Source: Podospora pseudocomata (Eukaryota; Ascomycota; Sordariomycetes; Sordariales; Podosporaceae). Taken from it: 64,000 nt of DNA. The notes under the pieces are model-generated. The model searched no databases and was not told the DNA's origin. It saw only the letters and a program-made list of their open reading frames with translations. Both the position numbers and the translations under genes were made by a program. The DNA lies in contig NC_085887.1 in the NCBI RefSeq assembly GCF_035222375.1, positions 4,005,501-4,069,500 on the forward strand, in the 5' to 3' direction. Shown here piece after piece: positions 10,548-20,349 of this stretch (the stretch's first letter is position 1; each line of letters opens with the position of its first letter).

Positions 10548-11915
10548 TTAATCTCTGAGCCAGCCCTTGGGACCGCCCCAGGTGCCTTTAACCATATATT
10601 TGTAGTAAACCCAAGGAAAAAAGTCCTTCTTCAAGTGATAAAATGCCCGTCTCGGCACCGCCTGGTCAATCCTCAGCGCCTTTCCAAACGTCTCCTTGGG
10701 TACGCCGCCGTACTTGAACTCGGCCAGCAGCACCTTGCCGTACTCTGTCAACAACGGGCACGATGTGTAGCCGTCATACTCCTCGTCCGCCTCCTTGCCC
10801 CTCATTGACCTCAGCACATTCTTGACCAGAACCGGCGCTTGCGCCGTGATGGCTGCGGCCGTCTTGGACGTGGGCAAACTGGAAGCATCTCCGGCACTCC
10901 ACACATTCTTCCACTTTTTGTGCCGGAGCGTCTCTTCGTCGACATCGACAAACCCAGCCTCGTTGGCAAGAGGACTGGATTTGACAAAGGCGTGAGCGCC
11001 CATCTTGGGAGTGACGTGCATCAGGTCAAACTTGCGGGTGAGCTTCTGGTTCTCGCCATGGCTAAACACGGCATCGTTGCCGTTAATTTCGACCAGATCA
11101 TGCGCAAACAGTCCCTCTACTCCTCTTTCCTTCCGCAGCTTTTCCAGCACGGCAGAGTACTTGGGAACGCCAAACATGACGGGAAGGCCGGTCGCGAATG
11201 TGATGTGGATGGGCGATGACGAGGGGTTTGCTGGGTCGTAAAGACCGGATTTCTTCCAGTGATCAAGGGCAAGCCACATGATCTTTTGAGGAGCGCCGGC
11301 GCACTTGACAACACCCATCGGCTGGGTGAAAATGGCCTGGCCGCCCTTGAGAGCCTTGATGGTGCGATCCGCCTTGTCGCACGTGTCGTAGCCGTAGATG
11401 GAGGAGACGCCCGAATCTGGGTTGGAGAGGGCATCCTGAAGCCCCTTGATGCTGTTGAAGTCGACCTTGATTCCGGGCACCACGACGAGGTGCTCATAGG
11501 TGAGCTTGTCACCGTTATCGAGAGTGACAGTGTTGGAATCTGGCGAGAAGGATGCCAGCTCAGTGTTGTAGAATCGCAGCTTGGGATCGATCAAACTCTT
11601 GAGTGGTTTCCTGAGCTGCTCCTTATTCTTGAGACCGCCGCCCACCAGGGTCCATCCGGGCTGGTAGTGATGCCATTCTGCCGGGTCGACAATCGCAATG
11701 TCGTCTTGGGAGAATTTCCCCTTGCGCAGGAGCTGGTGGCTGATGGTCAGACCAGCTGAACCACCGCCGACAACGACGACCTTGTGATTTCTGGTGGTGG
11801 GGTTGACATTGGCGACACTCGCAAAAGTGCGCACGGCAGCCGGGGCCAGTTGCGTGATGACTGAGCGGCGGGCAGCACAGGCTGCTGTGGTGACTAATAG
11901 TTGACTGCTGGACAT
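10548..11915 (-). CDS. hmt2: sulfide:quinone oxidoreductase, mitochondrial (Hmt2/SQOR type)
   Basis: Inner-membrane flavoprotein that oxidises H2S and passes electrons to ubiquinone, making a persulfide. Single exon, 455 residues. A basic, Ser/Ala-rich N-terminus (about 1-40) fits a mitochondrial presequence. The FAD Rossmann motif VVVVGGGSAGLT begins at about residue 46, followed by HHYQPGWTLVGGG, typical of eukaryotic SQR. The two redox cysteines are VVKCAGAPQK (about 204) and YTSCPLLTEYG (about 386), matching human Cys201 and Cys379. The divergent neighbour at 12745 is a persulfide dioxygenase, the next enzyme of the pathway. The symbol hmt2 follows the fission yeast gene. Confidence 0.93.
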   Translation of the reverse strand: MSSSQLLVTTAACAARRSVITQLAPAAVRTFASVANVNPTTRNHKVVVVGGGSAGLTISHQLLRKGKFSQDDIAIVDPAEWHHYQPGWTLVGGGLKNKEQLRKPLKSLIDPKLRFYNTELASFSPDSNTVTLDNGDKLTYEHLVVVPGIKVDFNSIKGLQDALSNPDSGVSSIYGYDTCDKADRTIKALKGGQAIFTQPMGVVKCAGAPQKIMWLALDHWKKSGLYDPANPSSSPIHITFATGLPVMFGVPKYSAVLEKLRKERGVEGLFAHDLVEINGNDAVFSHGENQKLTRKFDLMHVTPKMGAHAFVKSSPLANEAGFVDVDEETLRHKKWKNVWSAGDASSLPTSKTAAAITAQAPVLVKNVLRSMRGKEADEEYDGYTSCPLLTEYGKVLLAEFKYGGVPKETFGKALRIDQAVPRRAFYHLKKDFFPWVYYKYMVKGTWGGPKGWLRD

Positions 11916-12744
11916 GTTGGGATGGTGATGACGGGATGTCTGTCAAACGGAGGTCTGAGATCTCAGATCCAGGAACAGGAGAGGTGGGTGCTGAATGAGA
12001 TGGAGGACAAAGAGCTGAAATGGTGTGCTCGAGCGTGAGCGAATTACCCAGGGGAGACGGCCAAATGTGGGCCAAGTCGCCGAGTCCCGGAGCTGTGAAA
12101 CTTTTCTTGTCGCCGGTCGAGTTGACTGCACTTGTGATGACTCGGCCACCGGGTGAGCAAGTTTCTCTTCCTCCCATGGTACTCGGTCGGCGAAAACAGA
12201 CATTCCACACATCCGATGAAATTTTCTCCCGGGCCGAGCCACCTGGTTAGTCACAGCGTTGCAATAATCGCCGTCTCTACGGCTGTCGGTGGCAGTCGGC
12301 GGTGTCGGAACTCGGCGGATGATGGGAATCGTGGTGCTGAAAAACGGTTTCTAAGGAGAAAAAGCTGAACATGGCGAGATCAATCAGTGAGTGAAGTGGC
12401 TTCTCTTTTTTTCCTTATATCAACAAGCTGGCGTCGACGACGATGATTTCCTGATGTCGCCGTTGACGATGGCCGATAGACAGCGACGCCGGCAGCACGG
12501 ACCACCAGTTGCCGGGCCGCTGTAAGTCACCCGGAGGTGGTGTGCCACGATGGACTGACGGCAATATCACGGGCCAGGGTTCCCAGCTTAGCCCCCATGT
12601 TTCTTGCCTCCCGGTAATGCCCAGTAGGCCGGCGTCTGCAACATCCCTGCAACACTTGTCATACACAAAGCTTAAACAGACCGACTCCCATCCCAACTGA
12701 TCAGCGTGTTGTCCTTGCCCTCACCCACGTTCACCGAGACCACC
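11916..12744. promoter_or_regulatory. shared divergent promoter region of the sulfide-oxidation pair
   Basis: 829 bp between the starts of SQR (minus) and persulfide dioxygenase (plus). No gene was found in it. The head-to-head arrangement suggests co-regulation. I see no binding site that I can name with confidence. Confidence 0.5.
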
Positions 12745-13943
12745 ATGAACACCCTTCAGGTACAGCAATGCGTTGAAAACGCCATCAGATGCCAGGCGAC
12801 CACCCGCCTGCTCCTCACCCCCCTGGTCATTTCTTCGCTTCGACTTCCACGCACCCAATTTTTCTACCACTCTCAACATCGGTCTTTCCACCGAGCGGCG
12901 GCAGGGAGACCCTGTTGTCGACAATCTCAAAATCCACCTCGACTGTCTCAATGTCTACTACGCAAGACCTACTCTTCAGCTACTTCCCCTGCTCCGTCAG
13001 AACCTACCATTCATCCAGTCTTTGAACAGAGAACTGGCACTTTTCAATATCTAGTCGTCGATTCAGTGACCAAGGACGCAGTCATTATCGACCCTGTTTT
13101 GGACTACGACAAGTGCAGCACCACCATTACCACTACCGCGGCTGACGGCCTCCTGTCTTTGGTCCGTGAAAAGGGATACAGGATCGTGCGCATTCTAGAG
13201 ACCCACGCCCATGCCGATCACTTGACTGCTTCCTTTTATCTCCAACGGCAGCTTGTCAAGCAGCAGGACCTGAAACCCCCCGTGGGCATCGGCAAGCGGA
13301 TTGGACAGGTACAGACCTTGTTTGGGCAGAGATATGGGATCGACGCCAAAGAGTATGAAGGTGTTTTCGACAAACTGTTCGAGGACGATGAAGAGTTTTC
13401 TATTGGAACGTTAAAGGCAAAGGCCCTGCATCTTCCCGGCCACACCCCAGATCATTTGGGATACAAGATCGGAGGTTTGTCTCCTTTTCCTTTCCACGTA
13501 AAGAACCCTGCTAACTTGGATGCCCAGACAATATCTTTTGCGGAGACTCCATCTTCCACACTGACATTGGCACGGCAAGGTGTGATTTTCCCGGCGGATC
13601 GGCCCACGCCTTGTATCAGTCAGCCCGCAAGATCCTGTCTATGCCTGATAATGTCAAGATCTGGACCGGGCATGACTATCCACCCGATGGTTTGAGAGAG
13701 CCTGTGCCATTTGTCACCGTTGGCGAGCACCGCCTGAAGAACAAGCACCTGAGAGATGGCGTTACTGAAGAGGAATTTGTCAAGATGAGAAAGGAAAGAG
13801 ACGAGCATCTGGCTGCCCCAAAACTGCTGCATGAGAGTCTACAGGTGAATGTGAGAGCTGGAAGATTGCCAAGTCAAAACGACTCCGGCATGAGGTTATT
13901 AAAGGTGCCTGTCAAAGTCAAGGGAGCAGGAGCATGGCAATAA
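12745..13943 (+). CDS. persulfide dioxygenase, mitochondrial (ETHE1 type)
   Basis: Non-haem Fe(II) metallo-beta-lactamase-fold enzyme that oxidises glutathione persulfide to sulfite and GSH in the mitochondrial matrix. Exons 12745-13474 and 13528-13943 give 381 residues, longer than human ETHE1 because of an N-terminal extension of about 100 residues that is Arg/Ser-rich and probably includes the presequence. Fold motifs: ETHAHADHLTA (about 150-160), LPGHTPDHLGY (about 230-240), CGDSIFHTDIGTARCDFPGG directly after the intron, and WTGHDY; the His and Asp metal ligands are all present. The ATG at 12745 is the first ATG of the frame. AATAAA overlaps the stop codon. It pairs with SQR at 10548-11915. 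Confidence 0.92.
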
Positions 13944-14422
13944 ATAAATAAAAATTACAAGAGCATAACCAGGCTAACAATTATGTAACTCATACTACTA
14001 CGGTCCCTTCACAGCCGTGATTGTCGCTATCGGCAAGACCTCACCGTGGAGGCAGGAGAAGGTGGCGGCGTACGTGACTGCGCCAGTGAGGTTTTTGGCT
14101 CTTCTCCATGCTTGTCCATGTCTGTCTCTATCGAGAAGCTTTGTTTTCTGTTCCCGGGCATAGATCATTCAGAAGATGGCATGCTGTCCCAGTCACTGGT
14201 TGAAGATGGAGGGAATATACGATTCGTAGCTTGGCTAATGGACAATTCTTTTATGGGCAATATCCTATCTAAATGTGGTGTAAAACTACCTGCAATGATG
14301 CATATTGAGTGCGCTGTGTCCTTATGACTTTTTATAAGCCGCTGATTGGAATGTTGACATGAGGGCAGGTACCATCCACCTCAAGCCTACGCTGAATTCT
14401 AAATCCCTGGAGACGTAGAGAT
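13944..14422. other. intergenic, convergent 3' flanks
   Basis: 3' region between the dioxygenase and the RNase H-like gene. AATAAATAAA at its left edge can serve polyadenylation. Nothing else was recognised. Confidence 0.5.
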
Positions 14423-15322
14423 CTAAATCTGGTCCTGAAAACTATCAGCCGCCGGTTGCTCGGTAGCCTTCATTGCTGCATCATGAGCATCCACGTTCCA
14501 CTCTTTCGGGATCTTCCAAAATTGAACAGCCATGTTCCTCTCCTTGGCTTTCTCAATCTCACCCAACAATGCCTCCCATAAATCCCTGTTCGCGACGTCC
14601 TCCCCCTCGCTCGTTTTCCATTGCTTTTCGATCCAAGTTTCGGCCCATGTGGTAGAGCCCTCAACCACATACTTGGAATTGATAACGATGACAAGTGTGC
14701 GGAAACCTTCTTCGTTGGGTCCGAATTCAAAACGCAGGGTGGCAAGGGCAGCGCGAAGCTCCGCCCGGTTGCTGGTCTGGGAGCCATCGTCGCCAAAAGG
14801 CCTCTTCCTTTCCAGGCGAGCAGAGACGATTTTTGGGTAATCGGGCGCGCGGGCGCGCGGGCATGTACAAGGGCCCAGCCTGCCTTTGGGTCCGGTGTGC
14901 GACGGTCGGGACATGTGCCAGCGATGAAGATCAGGGCGGTGAAGGCATCAGTCCGGTGAACGTATCTGCGAGATTGCATTTTAACCAGCATAATATCACC
15001 CTGTTCAGGGGGAAACTTACTTGAGGAGACCATTTTTCGGCCGAAAAACCTTAAATAAGTCGGTAGGGGTTGCTGAAGCAGACGGGTGGGTAAACTCGGT
15101 AGGGAAGACAAGACCGGCGCCTTTTCTCCACTCCAATTCACTGAATCTGGTAGCTGGATCCAATGTTCTGGGTTGTTGTTGTTGATGTTTGTCTCTGGGA
15201 AATGCTGCGGATTTTTGGAAAAGCGGAATGTCAGGTCTTGCGGGTTGTTCAAGTGGAAATGGGTTTCCGAACAACAACCAGAGATATGGAAGCTGGGGGC
15301 AGACCTGTGGCATGCCTACCAT
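14423..15322 (-). pseudogene. RNase H-like domain protein, frameshifted and missing catalytic residues
   Basis: Exon 1 is 15322-15021, the intron 15020-14966 (GTAAGT..CTCGCAG), and exon 2 runs from 14965. Exon 2 opens YVHRTDAFTALIFIAGTC..PKAGWALVH, the start of a fungal RNase H-like domain. The frame then changes inside a GC-rich repeat (14843-14861), and the rest continues in another frame as RPFGDDGSQTSNRAELRAAL..VINSKYVVEGSTTWAETWIE..EWNVDAHDAA. Removing one 8-bp unit of the repeat rejoins the frames exactly. In active relatives the first strand carries D-G-A/S and the third motif D-S; here they read IFIAGT and INSKY, so two metal-binding Asp are lost, while the Glu of NRAELRA remains. Either a decayed gene or an already inactive domain that later frameshifted. 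Confidence 0.7.
14843..14858. repeat. 8-bp tandem duplication that breaks the RNase H-like frame
   Basis: The unit gggcgcgc occurs twice in a row and is followed by ggg. Eight bases shift the frame by two; one copy alone keeps the RNase H-like reading frame open. Either a real slippage mutation or an assembly error in a GC-only tract. Confidence 0.75.
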
Positions 15323-15410
15323 ACGCTCAACATTGAGTGCCAGGTGTGACTGCGGTCTGATGATATTTTGTCGTAAGTAAGGTCAGAACGAGGCATTCGG
15401 GTCTAGCACA

Positions 15411-16573
15411 TCAGACAGGGTCCAGTCCCACCTCTCTGGACAGATTCTCATTCAGCCATGGGTGGGTCTTTCGTTGCAAATCTTTTAGGATTACCTGCCC
15501 GGCTCTGAATGTCAAAGTATTATCATCGATTCGGGGCTTCAGCAAGGTGTCAGGGCTACCACGCGCTTTGGGCAAGCGGGAATCTACAAAGGTGTTTTCA
15601 TGCTTTAACGTCTGACTGCGATTCGTTGAGACTTCTTGACTATACTTTCCCGTGTCTCTTCTACTGGTCTTGTCCTGGAAACCTGGTCCCTCAACAATTA
15701 TTGCACACTGAGATTCACATTCGTTTTCCATACGAGGAACAAAATCCTTGATTTTTCTACTTCTCATCTCGTAGCTGATTTTGTACCTCTCCAGCATCCC
15801 AGCTTCCACCGTTATGCCAGTATACTGCCCAGCCCAACGTCGACTCCGATCCACCTGCATGCCCTGTTTCGCGTCCATTTTACCGCCAGCTGAGATGCCA
15901 GGGAAACAAATGCTATCCAGCCAGAACGTCGACGTCCCTGTAGCCAATGACAGGCTGGCAGCCTGCATATTTGCAGTTGAAAGTGCAGGTTTGAGTTGGA
16001 ATCCTGGTGACAACAGGAAGGAATCAGCCACAGAAGAGGCATAGGCTGCCGAAGGGATTGACGGAAATGCAGCCGTGTTGGAACAGGCGGGGCGTTGATT
16101 GCGGTGGCTTGGTTGTTGCTTGTTGAGCCTTGTTTCAACCTTTGTTCAAAGTCATCCAGCACATCTTGAAAACAGTTGAAAATGGCGGTGAAATAGGTAT
16201 GGTTTGGATCACACGGGCTTGACACCTGAAGAGCCTCATTGGTTTTCTTCTGAATAAACCTTTACTGAGAAAAGAGCGTGCGTTACTCCGACACACGTTC
16301 AGCAAATTCGGATGCTTTGTCGTAATGAATACAGGGCGGCCGCTGGTGTCCTGGAAAGAGGACATCCCAGATGTGATACCACCCCCTTGTTGCATCAAGA
16401 CGGCCTTGTCCTTTCTCCTTGAGGACTGCCCACTGTTGTGGTGTGACTGCTAGAAGATCAACATCTAGGGTCAGCTGACAGTTGGCGTGGCATACATGGT
16501 CAGGACTCGGAACAGTTTTTGCAACCCAGGCTGAAGTGGGCGCGTTGGAGGTGAGTTTGAACACCAGATACAT
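15411..16573 (-). pseudogene. remnant of a fungal C2H2-associated protein family
   Basis: A stretch reading LTPQQWAVL..GWYHIWDVLFPGHQRPP (about 16330-16440) closely parallels VDEVQWAML..KWFEIWDVLFPEVARPE of the intact gene at 35514-37681. Further along, in another frame after a gap of about 70-120 bp, YFTAIFNCFQDVLDDFEQRLKQ (about 16130-16200) parallels the YFVDLFFNILDHKIQQG part of the same gene. A frame continuing to 15411 (VADSFLLSPGFQLKPALSTA..) may be the rest. The N-terminal acidic and zinc-finger parts are missing upstream, and I could not find splice sites that join the pieces cleanly. Hence I call it a decayed partial copy; a short multi-exon gene is the alternative. Confidence 0.45.
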
Positions 16574-16830
16574 TTCGAAGCTTTTTGTCTCAGCAGGCTT
16601 TGTGGGTGACGTGGCCAAAGTTTCACGGGCCTAGCCTAACAGACAGCCCGTCCATGGAAACCAATACAGTTTGATGATCAAACCGGGCTGACCGAAACGT
16701 GCCTCACCACCAGGCCGAATCTGGAATCTAATAAACAAGGACGCAGAACAGTTGCTTCCCAAGTAAACAAGCATCAATGTTTATCCAGACACGGAAGGCT
16801 GCGGTATTACTCTCCCACGATATCCAACAT

Positions 16831-18543
16831 TCACCCCTCCATCTCGACATCCGGATCCACCTCTGTCCCCAAATCTCTATCCTCCAGAAACCTCCTCCCC
16901 CTCAATTCCTCAGGCAGATACTCTTGCCTCACCTTTCCATCTTTGTAATTAGGAGGATACTTGTACTCGGCACCATACCCCAAATCCTTCATCAGCCTGG
17001 TGGGTGCGTTTCTCAAGTGCAGCGGAACCGGAAGACTGGCCACACCGGGCTCCCTGAGAGCCGAAAATGCATTGTTCAGTGCCCTATACGCTCGCGTGCT
17101 CTTGGGGGCCAAGCACAGCGCCACGGTGCAGTGTGCCAGAGGAATCCTGGCCTCTGGCATACCAATCTGTTGCGTGGCCGTGTAAGTCGCCGTGGCTAAT
17201 GGCAGGAGTGAGTTGTCTGCCAGGCCGACATCTTCCGATGCAATCACCACCATTCTTCGCGCAATAAACAACGGATCCTCTCCCGACTGCAGCATCCTCG
17301 CCAGATAATACAATGCCGCATCGGAATCTGACCCTCGGACAGCCTTGTGAAAAGCAGAAATGGTATCGTAGTGCTGATCACCCGCCCGATCGTACACCAA
17401 CGTCTTGGTCAGCGCAGCCTTGATGTCCTCTTTTGTCAATGGAGCCTCCCCTCCCCCTTGCGGTCTCGTCGTCAGAGACAGGGCCAGTTCCAACAAATTC
17501 AGCGCGGTCCTGGCATCTCCATCCGCAAAGGCCGACAGGTACGTCAACAGCTCCTCATCAATCAGGGGGCTGAGCTCTATCCCCTCCTCCACAATCTCGG
17601 CCTGTATTGCCCTGACCAAGATCCTCTGCAGATCCTCCCTCGTAAGCGATGCCAGTGTAAATGTCCTGCACCGACTCAACAACGCCGCCTGGACCTTGAA
17701 ACTCGGGTTTTCCGTAGTGGCCCCGATCAATGTGATTGTCCCCGCTTCCACCGGCTTCAAAAACACATCCTGCTGAGACTTGCTGAACCTGTGAATCTCG
17801 TCGCAAAATATGATGGTCTTTCTCCCCGTCAAGTTAAGCTCGTTGGCTGCTTCGGCAAAGAACTTTTTGACCTCGGCGACGCCGGTGCTAGTGGCATTGA
17901 GCTCAATAAACCTGCTGCCCACTCGCCGGGCGATGCACCTTGCTATCGTCGTCTTGCCTGTCCCCGAACCTCCCCATAATATCATGGATGGCACTCTGTC
18001 TGTTTCGATCAGAGACCTCAGCACCCCGTTGGGCCCAACCAAGTCTTGCCCAAACACATCGTCGAGGGAGTCGGGCCGCATTCGCTCGGCCAAAGGGGCG
18101 GCTCGATGGGTCTTGGATCGCTTCGAGAGAGGGGCAGCACCGGGATCTCGCTCAGCCGTGCCGTTTGTCGAGAGTGTGCTCGTCTGGGCCCCTACCGGTC
18201 TGTTGTCCGCAGTTGGTGAGCTATTAGCTTCATCCCAGGTCCTCTTTTGTCCGCCCGTGTTGCCATTGTTGGTTTTTATCCCAAAACCGTTGACGGGCCG
18301 TGGTATCGAGGCGGCTGATCCATTGGTGATGGCCTGCCGTTTCGCAGCTGGGGTTGCAAAAAAGTCGGCGGCGGTTCGCTTCTTTTGCTGGGTTGATGGC
18401 GGCTGGGATTGAGTGTGGCTTGGTGGAGAAGATGGCCGGTCGGTGGCTTGGTCGTCGAGAAGGAAGGTCTGGCAGCCCGAGTCGATGTGGCTATTGATTT
18501 CGAGTGTCTTGACGCCCCGCTGGCAAATGGGGCAAACGACCAT
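16831..18543 (-). CDS. mgs1: Mgs1/WRNIP1-type AAA+ ATPase (replication maintenance)
   Basis: Clamp-loader-like AAA+ ATPase that acts with PCNA, ubiquitin and DNA polymerase delta at stalled forks in the nucleus. Single exon, 570 residues. The start MVVCPICQRGVKTLEIN places an intact UBZ4 zinc finger (C-x2-C..H-x4-C) at residues 4-27; the longer in-frame upstream stretch has no family match. A disordered Ser/Pro/Lys region (about 30-170) follows, then LWGGSGTGKTTIARCIARR (Walker A, about 190), IIFCDEIHRFSKSQQD (Walker B, about 245), the sensor GATTENPSF, and the C-terminal tetramerisation region ending near YLPEELRGRRFLEDRD. The order and length match yeast Mgs1 and human WRNIP1. Confidence 0.94.
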   Translation of the reverse strand: MVVCPICQRGVKTLEINSHIDSGCQTFLLDDQATDRPSSPPSHTQSQPPSTQQKKRTAADFFATPAAKRQAITNGSAASIPRPVNGFGIKTNNGNTGGQKRTWDEANSSPTADNRPVGAQTSTLSTNGTAERDPGAAPLSKRSKTHRAAPLAERMRPDSLDDVFGQDLVGPNGVLRSLIETDRVPSMILWGGSGTGKTTIARCIARRVGSRFIELNATSTGVAEVKKFFAEAANELNLTGRKTIIFCDEIHRFSKSQQDVFLKPVEAGTITLIGATTENPSFKVQAALLSRCRTFTLASLTREDLQRILVRAIQAEIVEEGIELSPLIDEELLTYLSAFADGDARTALNLLELALSLTTRPQGGGEAPLTKEDIKAALTKTLVYDRAGDQHYDTISAFHKAVRGSDSDAALYYLARMLQSGEDPLFIARRMVVIASEDVGLADNSLLPLATATYTATQQIGMPEARIPLAHCTVALCLAPKSTRAYRALNNAFSALREPGVASLPVPLHLRNAPTRLMKDLGYGAEYKYPPNYKDGKVRQEYLPEELRGRRFLEDRDLGTEVDPDVEMEG

Positions 18544-19203
18544 CCTGTCGTTCTCGAGAGGCAGAATGCAGTGACTACCTTGGTAGAAAAGAGTGGCGAA
18601 TATAATCACTATACGACTGTGACAAGTTGAGTCTTGCGCTGTACTGCGATCGAGGGTTAGGCAAACAACCAAAAGAGGGCGTATAGAATGGCGATGGCGG
18701 CGCGTCTTGGGGCAACAAGGTTTAATGAATCTGGGAGACGCGATCTGGGGGCTCAGTGCGGGACGGTCCAGAGAGGCCCCTGCAAAACGTGGTTCTGGAA
18801 GTTCCGCCGCTTTGGTTCGGCGGTGTGGGGCAGATTACCCGTTTTATGCCACGGCCGATGATGATATCTTTTTCAAAAGACACATCCGCGCAATTGATGA
18901 ACGATAGTAGACAAAGAAATTAATACAGATGATGCTCTACAAGAAGTATGCACAAAAGAAACCGCTTAGGGCGTGCCTTGTCATTATGCTGTATTCCAGA
19001 TGCCAATAGTCTTGAAAAGACTGTTCATGTTCCAGTTCAAATTTTAAACAGAGTCCCAGGAAAGACCAAACGCCTAGCCAAACGCCCAATCTGATGCAAC
19101 GGTTTTGTACATGTCTGCCATGACTCCCGGGGTCTAATGGTGTATGTAAAAGCAAATCGGAGATCCACCCCAGGTACCCTTCCATGTCTCTTGACCACCA
19201 GCA
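18544..19203. other. intergenic
   Basis: Upstream region of mgs1 and 3' flank of the Isa1 gene. No gene or RNA recognised. An open minus-strand frame upstream of 18543 is probably 5' UTR. Confidence 0.5.
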
Positions 19204-19958
19204 TTATACCATAAACGACTCGCCACATCCACACTGCTCCTCTGCTCGCTGTTAGCATGTGCGCTCAGGTCGACTAAAAGCGCAGGCAAAAAAGACTCAC
19301 TGATGTTGGGGTTCCGGAAAACAAAACGTTGGCTAAGCTTGTCCTCTATCCAGTCCATCTCGCTCCCGATAATGCTGAAGAGTGCTTTGCTGTCAATCAA
19401 CACCTTGACTCCGTCTTGTTCAACCGTCTCGTCAAAAGCCCCAGGCTTCTCCACGAACTCGAGATGATACGCCAATCCAGAGCACCCCCTGTTGCGCACA
19501 CCGACCTTGATGAGCTTCGGGTCCGGCTGGTCGAGAAGCGCGCGTAGGTGGTCTACGGCGGCGGGAGTGAGCTTCATTGCCGCCTTTCGGGGAGCGCGCA
19601 ACTTGGACCGCGGCCTTGGCGATGGCGCCGATAGCTGTGTACTTGACTTGGACTGCTGGGCTTCCCTCTCGGGGAGCGACGAGGCTGGGTCTAGAGGCGC
19701 CTGCGGCTCTTTCGGCGGCCGGGTCTCGTATACTCTCGGCAACGCGGGGGACTGAACATTGTGTGTGATGGAGGTATCAGGAGCCGTGGCATTGCGCGGC
19801 GCCGGGGGTGGGTGAGAAGGTAACGAGTAGGACTGAAAAGCAGCGGCGAGCTGGGCCGGCGTCGACGAGAACTGACGTTGTTGGTTGCTGCTTCGAAAGA
19901 AGCTGCGGCGGCAAGCTAGACACGCCGCTCTCCTGGCTAGTAAACTAGACGCGTTCAT
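19204..19958 (-). CDS. isa1: mitochondrial iron-sulfur cluster assembly protein Isa1 (A-type carrier)
   Basis: A-type carrier needed to make mitochondrial [4Fe-4S] proteins together with Isa2 and Iba57. Exons 19958-19301 and 19244-19204 give 232 residues. The N-terminus (MNASSLLARRAACLACRRS) is a plausible presequence, followed by a long low-complexity linker to about residue 130. The conserved domain starts at MKLTPAAVDHLRALL, with the first cluster Cys in NRGCSGLAYHL (about 157). The second exon is only 41 nt and adds EEQCGCGESFMV, which carries the essential C-terminal CGC pair. Two AG acceptors lie 4 nt apart, and only the downstream one keeps this tail. The CGCGESF tail fits Isa1 better than Isa2. 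Confidence 0.92.
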
Positions 19959-20349
19959 TCTGAAGTTGGGGAAAGATATCTCGAGGGTATTCGCAGGTTT
20001 GGTGAGGGTGAGGTTATGGCAGCATGGGAATTGCGTCGCAGAGATGGGCATTTGTCAACTTCGGTGAAGGCGGCAAATGCGAAGCAGCAACCGACAACTT
20101 CTGATCAATCAGCCGAAGTGATGACATGACGCCAAGAGCCCAGCCGACACTGATTCTGCCCAGCCAATCAACGATCGTGCATTTGGAATACATTCAAGAC
20201 GCACGGGCCCTGTCGACAACAACAAGTGAATTGAATATTCTCAAAGAAAGACTCGACCAGATCAAAACAGTAGACAGTATGGTATACTCAGCTCCCACAA
20301 CCGTAACGCCATCCAATTGACCCATTCTTCAAACTCGGTTACGCCATGG
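19959..20349. other. intergenic
   Basis: Isa1 upstream region and 3' flank of the ARMH3-like gene. Short frames show no homology I can recognise. Confidence 0.45.

Noticed and set aside
12706-12744. N-terminal extension of the persulfide dioxygenase to 12706
   Set aside because: The codon at 12706 is GTG; the first ATG of the frame is 12745.
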